A DNA stretch of 64,000 nucleotides from Sphingomonas natans (GTDB lineage Bacteria; Pseudomonadota; Alphaproteobacteria; Sphingomonadales; Sphingomonadaceae), in the NCBI RefSeq assembly GCF_030546695.1, contig NZ_JAUOTP010000009.1, positions 166,634 through 230,633 on the forward strand. Direction: 5' to 3'. Both the position numbers and the translations under genes were made by a program. How positions within the stretch are numbered: the first letter of the stretch is position 1; every line of letters begins with the position of its first letter. Below the pieces are notes generated by a model that saw nothing but the letters and a program-made list of their open reading frames with translations, did not search any database and was not told the DNA's origin. Below, piece after piece: positions 61,748-64,000 of the stretch.

Positions 61748-62149
61748 TCAGACGGTGACGGGCGGTCCGGTCGGCGGCGGCGGCGGCGCCGCCAGCCCCG
61801 CGCCGATGCTGGCCGCCGAAGACGCCGCCGCTATCATGGCCGGGCTCAGCAGGACGGGAAGCAGCGCGCCGATTGCTCCATCGGGTTCGGCGAGCGCGCA
61901 GGCGAAGCCGACGAACGCGCAGGGCCTGTCGCCCTTGTCGCTCGTATCATGGCCGTCGTGATGCGGCGCCGGGTGATGTGCCATCGGCCCGTGGGTGGTC
62001 GCTGTGGCCACCCCGAAGCAGGGTACCAAGCCGATCCGGTCGCCCGCCGGCATCCATCCCGACGGGATCAGGATTCGCAGCAGCAAGGCAAGGCCCGCAA
62101 GCATCACGGCCTGCCGCCGCCATAGCCTTTTCGCCGCCTGTGCCCGCAT
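61748..62149 (-). CDS. DUF2946 family protein
   Basis: A 133-residue protein with one N-terminal hydrophobic segment (RRQAVMLAGLALLLRILIP), then GWMPAG and a His-rich stretch (PMAHHPAPHHDGHD), a Cys (FVGFACALA) and a C-terminal hydrophobic region with a Pro tail. DUF2946 genes cluster with copper or iron uptake genes, so a periplasmic metal role is likely. ATG at 62149 is chosen over 62203. It lies upstream of, and on the same strand as, the PepSY gene. Confidence 0.78.
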   Translation of the reverse strand: MRAQAAKRLWRRQAVMLAGLALLLRILIPSGWMPAGDRIGLVPCFGVATATTHGPMAHHPAPHHDGHDTSDKGDRPCAFVGFACALAEPDGAIGALLPVLLSPAMIAAASSAASIGAGLAAPPPPPTGPPVTV

Positions 62150-62341
62150 CGCGCCGGACGATATGGCAAAGCGCGATCCGTGTCGATGATCCGCACCGAT
62201 CACGCCCGGATGCGCTGGAATCCTTCATCGCTGAAATAAAGTGGATGCTTGTCGCGCTATGGCGCGGCTAGCAGCGCAGGATTTCACCGCATGTACCAAA
62301 AGCACCATCTCCGACGAGAACCGGATCGCTCCGGCGCGTCA

Positions 62342-62356
62342 TGCGAACGATTCTCA
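62342..62356. promoter_or_regulatory. Fur-box-like element (weaker)
   Basis: TGCGAACGATTCTCA is an imperfect palindrome resembling alphaproteobacterial Fur boxes (TGAGAATCATTCTCA type). It lies 29 bases from a stronger copy and upstream of the PepSY-TM gene. Confidence 0.4.
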
Positions 62357-62370
62357 ATAGACGTTGCAGA

Positions 62371-62385
62371 TGCGAATCATTCGCG
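62371..62385. promoter_or_regulatory. Fur-box-like palindrome upstream of PepSY-TM gene
   Basis: GCGAAT-C-ATTCGC (62372-62384) is a perfect 6-1-6 palindrome within TGCGAATCATTCGCG, the form typical of Fur-type iron boxes in sphingomonads. It is 16 bases before the GTG of the PepSY-TM gene and 220 bases from the divergent DUF2946 gene, so it could repress both directions under iron sufficiency. Confidence 0.6.
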
Positions 62386-62400
62386 CTACCGGCCGCTCTT

Positions 62401-63054
62401 GTGAACGCCCCAACCCCGCTCCCGAACGCCTTGCCGAAGAAGCGCCGCCGCATCTCGCGCGGCTGGTGGCTCAAGCAGCTCCACACCTGGCACTGGATTA
62501 GCGCCGCGGTTTCGCTGATCGGCATGCTGATGTTCGCGATCACCGGCGTGACGCTCAACCATTCCAGCATTATCCCCGCGCACCCGCAGGTCGTCCAGAA
62601 AGCGGGGACGCTCGCGCCGTCGCTGCTGCGGCTTCTCAAAGCCACGCCGGCCGAGGGCGCGCCGATGCCTGCCGCCGTCGCCGAAGCCGTTGCCGCGCAA
62701 GTCGGCCTCGATCCGTCGGGCCGCACCGGCGAGTGGAGCGAGGACGAAGTCTATGTCGCGATGCCGCGCCCCGGCGGCGATGCCTGGGTCAGCGTCAATC
62801 GCGGCACCGGCGCGATCGCGTCCGAGGTCACGAGGCAGGGCCTGATCTCCCTGTTCAACGATCTCCATAAGGGCCGCAACACCGGCCTGGGCTGGCGGCT
62901 GTTCATCGATGCCTTCGCCGCCGCCGCGATCCTGTTCACGGGCACGGGCCTGCTGCTGCTCCAGTTTCACGCCAAGCATCGCAAGAAGACCTGGCCGCTC
63001 GTCGGCCTGGGCTTCGCGGTCCCGCTCATCGTCGCCATCGTCTTCATCCACTGA
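62401..63054 (+). CDS. PepSY-associated TM helix protein
   Basis: A 217-residue membrane protein with about three helices: KQLHTWHWISAAVSLIGMLM near the start, a periplasmic PepSY-like domain (EVYVAMPRPGGDAWVSVNRG), FNDLHKGRNTGLGWRLFIDA and a C-terminal helix pair. The family is linked with TonB-dependent iron uptake and flavin-based reductases. GTG at 62401 is chosen, since an earlier ATG would cover the Fur-box-like elements. It leads an operon with the DUF2271 and DUF4198 genes. Confidence 0.88.
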   Translation: MNAPTPLPNALPKKRRRISRGWWLKQLHTWHWISAAVSLIGMLMFAITGVTLNHSSIIPAHPQVVQKAGTLAPSLLRLLKATPAEGAPMPAAVAEAVAAQVGLDPSGRTGEWSEDEVYVAMPRPGGDAWVSVNRGTGAIASEVTRQGLISLFNDLHKGRNTGLGWRLFIDAFAAAAILFTGTGLLLLQFHAKHRKKTWPLVGLGFAVPLIVAIVFIH

Positions 63055-63066
63055 GGAATTGATCCT

Positions 63067-63561
63067 ATGCGCCCCAATCCTTTGCGGACTGCATCCTTTG
63101 CGCTGGTCGGCGGGCTGTCCGCCTCCGCCGCGACTGCCGGCACCGTTAGCGTCACGCTGCCGCGCCTCGCGATCGCCGAATATCACAAGCCCTATGTCGC
63201 GGGCTGGGTCGAGCCCGCCGGGGGCGGCACCGTGCGCAGCCTGTTCGCCTGGTACGATATCAAGAAGGGCGGCGCCGAGCCCGGCCACAAGTGGCTCGCC
63301 GATCTGCGCTCCTGGTGGCGCAAGAGCGGCCGCAGCCTGAAGCTGCCCGTCGACGGCGTCAGCGGCGCGACGAAGGGCCCCGGCACCTATACGATTTCCC
63401 TGCCGAACGATCTCGCCCCCGGCGCCTATGTTCTCAATGTCGAGGCCGCGCGCGAAGGCGGCGGGCGCGAGCTCGTCAGCGTGCCGATCACGGTACCGAA
63501 CGGCAGCGGCAAGGCTTCGGGCAAGACCGAGCTCGGCGCGGTCACGGTGGCGGCCAAGTGA
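63067..63561 (+). CDS. DUF2271 family periplasmic protein
   Basis: A 164-residue exported protein: signal peptide to about residue 25 (SASAATAG), then the DUF2271 core with PYVAGWVEPAGGGTVRSLFA, KWLADLRSWWRKSG and VDGVSGATKGPGTY. The PepSY-DUF2271-DUF4198 gene set recurs beside TonB receptors in sphingomonads. The stop shares a base with the next ATG (TGATG). The role is unknown beyond association with iron uptake. Confidence 0.88.
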   Translation: MRPNPLRTASFALVGGLSASAATAGTVSVTLPRLAIAEYHKPYVAGWVEPAGGGTVRSLFAWYDIKKGGAEPGHKWLADLRSWWRKSGRSLKLPVDGVSGATKGPGTYTISLPNDLAPGAYVLNVEAAREGGGRELVSVPITVPNGSGKASGKTELGAVTVAAK

Positions 63562-64000
63562 TGCGCGCGCGCATCCTCGGCGCCCTGCTCGCCGCCGCCG
63601 CCCTGCTGCCCACCGCGGCGCAGGCCGATCATTCGTTCATCGTCCCCTCGGGCACGCTCTTCTCGGGCAGCAACAATTTCGTGACTTTCGATGCCGCGGG
63701 ATCGGAGCATGTCTTCTTCTTCGATCACCGCCCGATCGGCATCGAGAGCATCCGCATCTGGAAGCCGGACGGCACCGAGGCGAAGCCGACCGCGACCTTC
63801 TCGGGCCGCCTGCGCTCCGCCTTCGACGTGCGCCTCGATCAGTCGGGCACGTGGAAGATCGCCAGCCAGCAATCGAACGTGATGGGCACGCTCAAGCTCA
63901 ACGGCGAGGAGCGGCGCGTCGGCGGGCGCGGCGGTCCGCCGCCGGGCGCGGGTGGCCCGGGAGGCCCCGGTGGTCCCGGCGGCCCGGGTGGCCCCGGCGC
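63561..64000 (+). CDS. DUF4198 family periplasmic protein (partial)
   Basis: The first 146 codons of a protein that runs off the window: signal peptide (about 1-23, LLPTAAQA), then DHSFIVPSGTLFSGSNNFVT and FFFDHRPIGIESIRIWKPDG, matching DUF4198 (metal-uptake-associated). From about residue 120 the sequence turns into a Gly-Pro-Gly repeat (PGGPGGPGGPGG). This is unusual for the family and is encoded by tandem GGCCCnGGn units. The C-terminus lies outside the window. Confidence 0.82.
   Translation, partial: MRARILGALLAAAALLPTAAQADHSFIVPSGTLFSGSNNFVTFDAAGSEHVFFFDHRPIGIESIRIWKPDGTEAKPTATFSGRLRSAFDVRLDQSGTWKIASQQSNVMGTLKLNGEERRVGGRGGPPPGAGGPGGPGGPGGPGGPG

Overview
The window looks like the chromosome of an alphaproteobacterial aerobic anoxygenic phototroph, most likely a sphingomonad (Sphingomonas or a close relative). 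The reasons are high GC, a photosynthesis gene cluster with the oxygen-dependent cyclase acsF, ALA synthase hemA, a PEPxxWA-CTERM protein, and a sphingomonad-style Trb conjugation module. No rRNA, tRNA or CRISPR array was seen.

Region 1 (1-24.1 kb) is part of a photosynthesis gene cluster. After a gene tail and a DUF3422 gene on the plus strand comes a 14-gene minus-strand run: bchF-bchN-bchB-bchH-bchL-bchM-lhaA-puhA-puhB-puhC-orf-acsF-puhE-hemA. Nearly all neighbours overlap or abut, so it reads as one superoperon from the first pigment steps to reaction-centre assembly. Divergent from it are the regulators ppaA (aerR) and ppsR, then bchG-MFS-bchP-tspO-orf, with a cytochrome c lipoprotein gene converging. 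Three PpsR-like palindromes lie in front of bchF/ppaA and bchG. The puf, crt, bchCXYZ and bchIDO genes are not in the window.

Region 2 (24.1-29.5 kb) is a patchy edge with foreign or decaying material: a low-GC GNAT-like acyltransferase gene, a degraded GDSL hydrolase, a DUF2189 membrane protein, and a vapBC-type toxin-antitoxin pair with a frameshifted toxin.

Region 3 (29.5-48.4 kb) is a conjugation module of the Tn4371/IncP-Trb kind: small HTH protein, TraF-like S26 peptidase, VirB1-like transglycosylase, DUF3363 relaxase, TraG/VirD4 coupling protein, CopG-like protein, trbBCDEJ-(K?)-LFGI, and DUF2274. A 698-residue predicted exported protein of unknown function sits between relaxase and coupling protein.

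Region 4 (48.4-60.3 kb) is a sparse, partly AT-rich accessory island. It carries two FeeM/LuxI-like N-acyltransferases, a DUF535 (VirK/YbjX) protein, a MobA/LicC-type nucleotidyltransferase, a tyrosine integrase with an unusual C-terminus, a PEPxxWA-CTERM surface protein with a strong terminator, small membrane proteins, and three paralogous CxxC plus helix-turn-helix proteins. The repeated pairing of these small regulators with acyl-transfer or cell-envelope genes is the best candidate for an undescribed system.

Region 5 (60.3-64 kb) is an iron-uptake-type membrane locus: PepSY protein and DUF2946 protein (minus), then PepSY-TM, DUF2271 and DUF4198 proteins (plus) behind two Fur-box-like palindromes. 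The last gene runs off the window.
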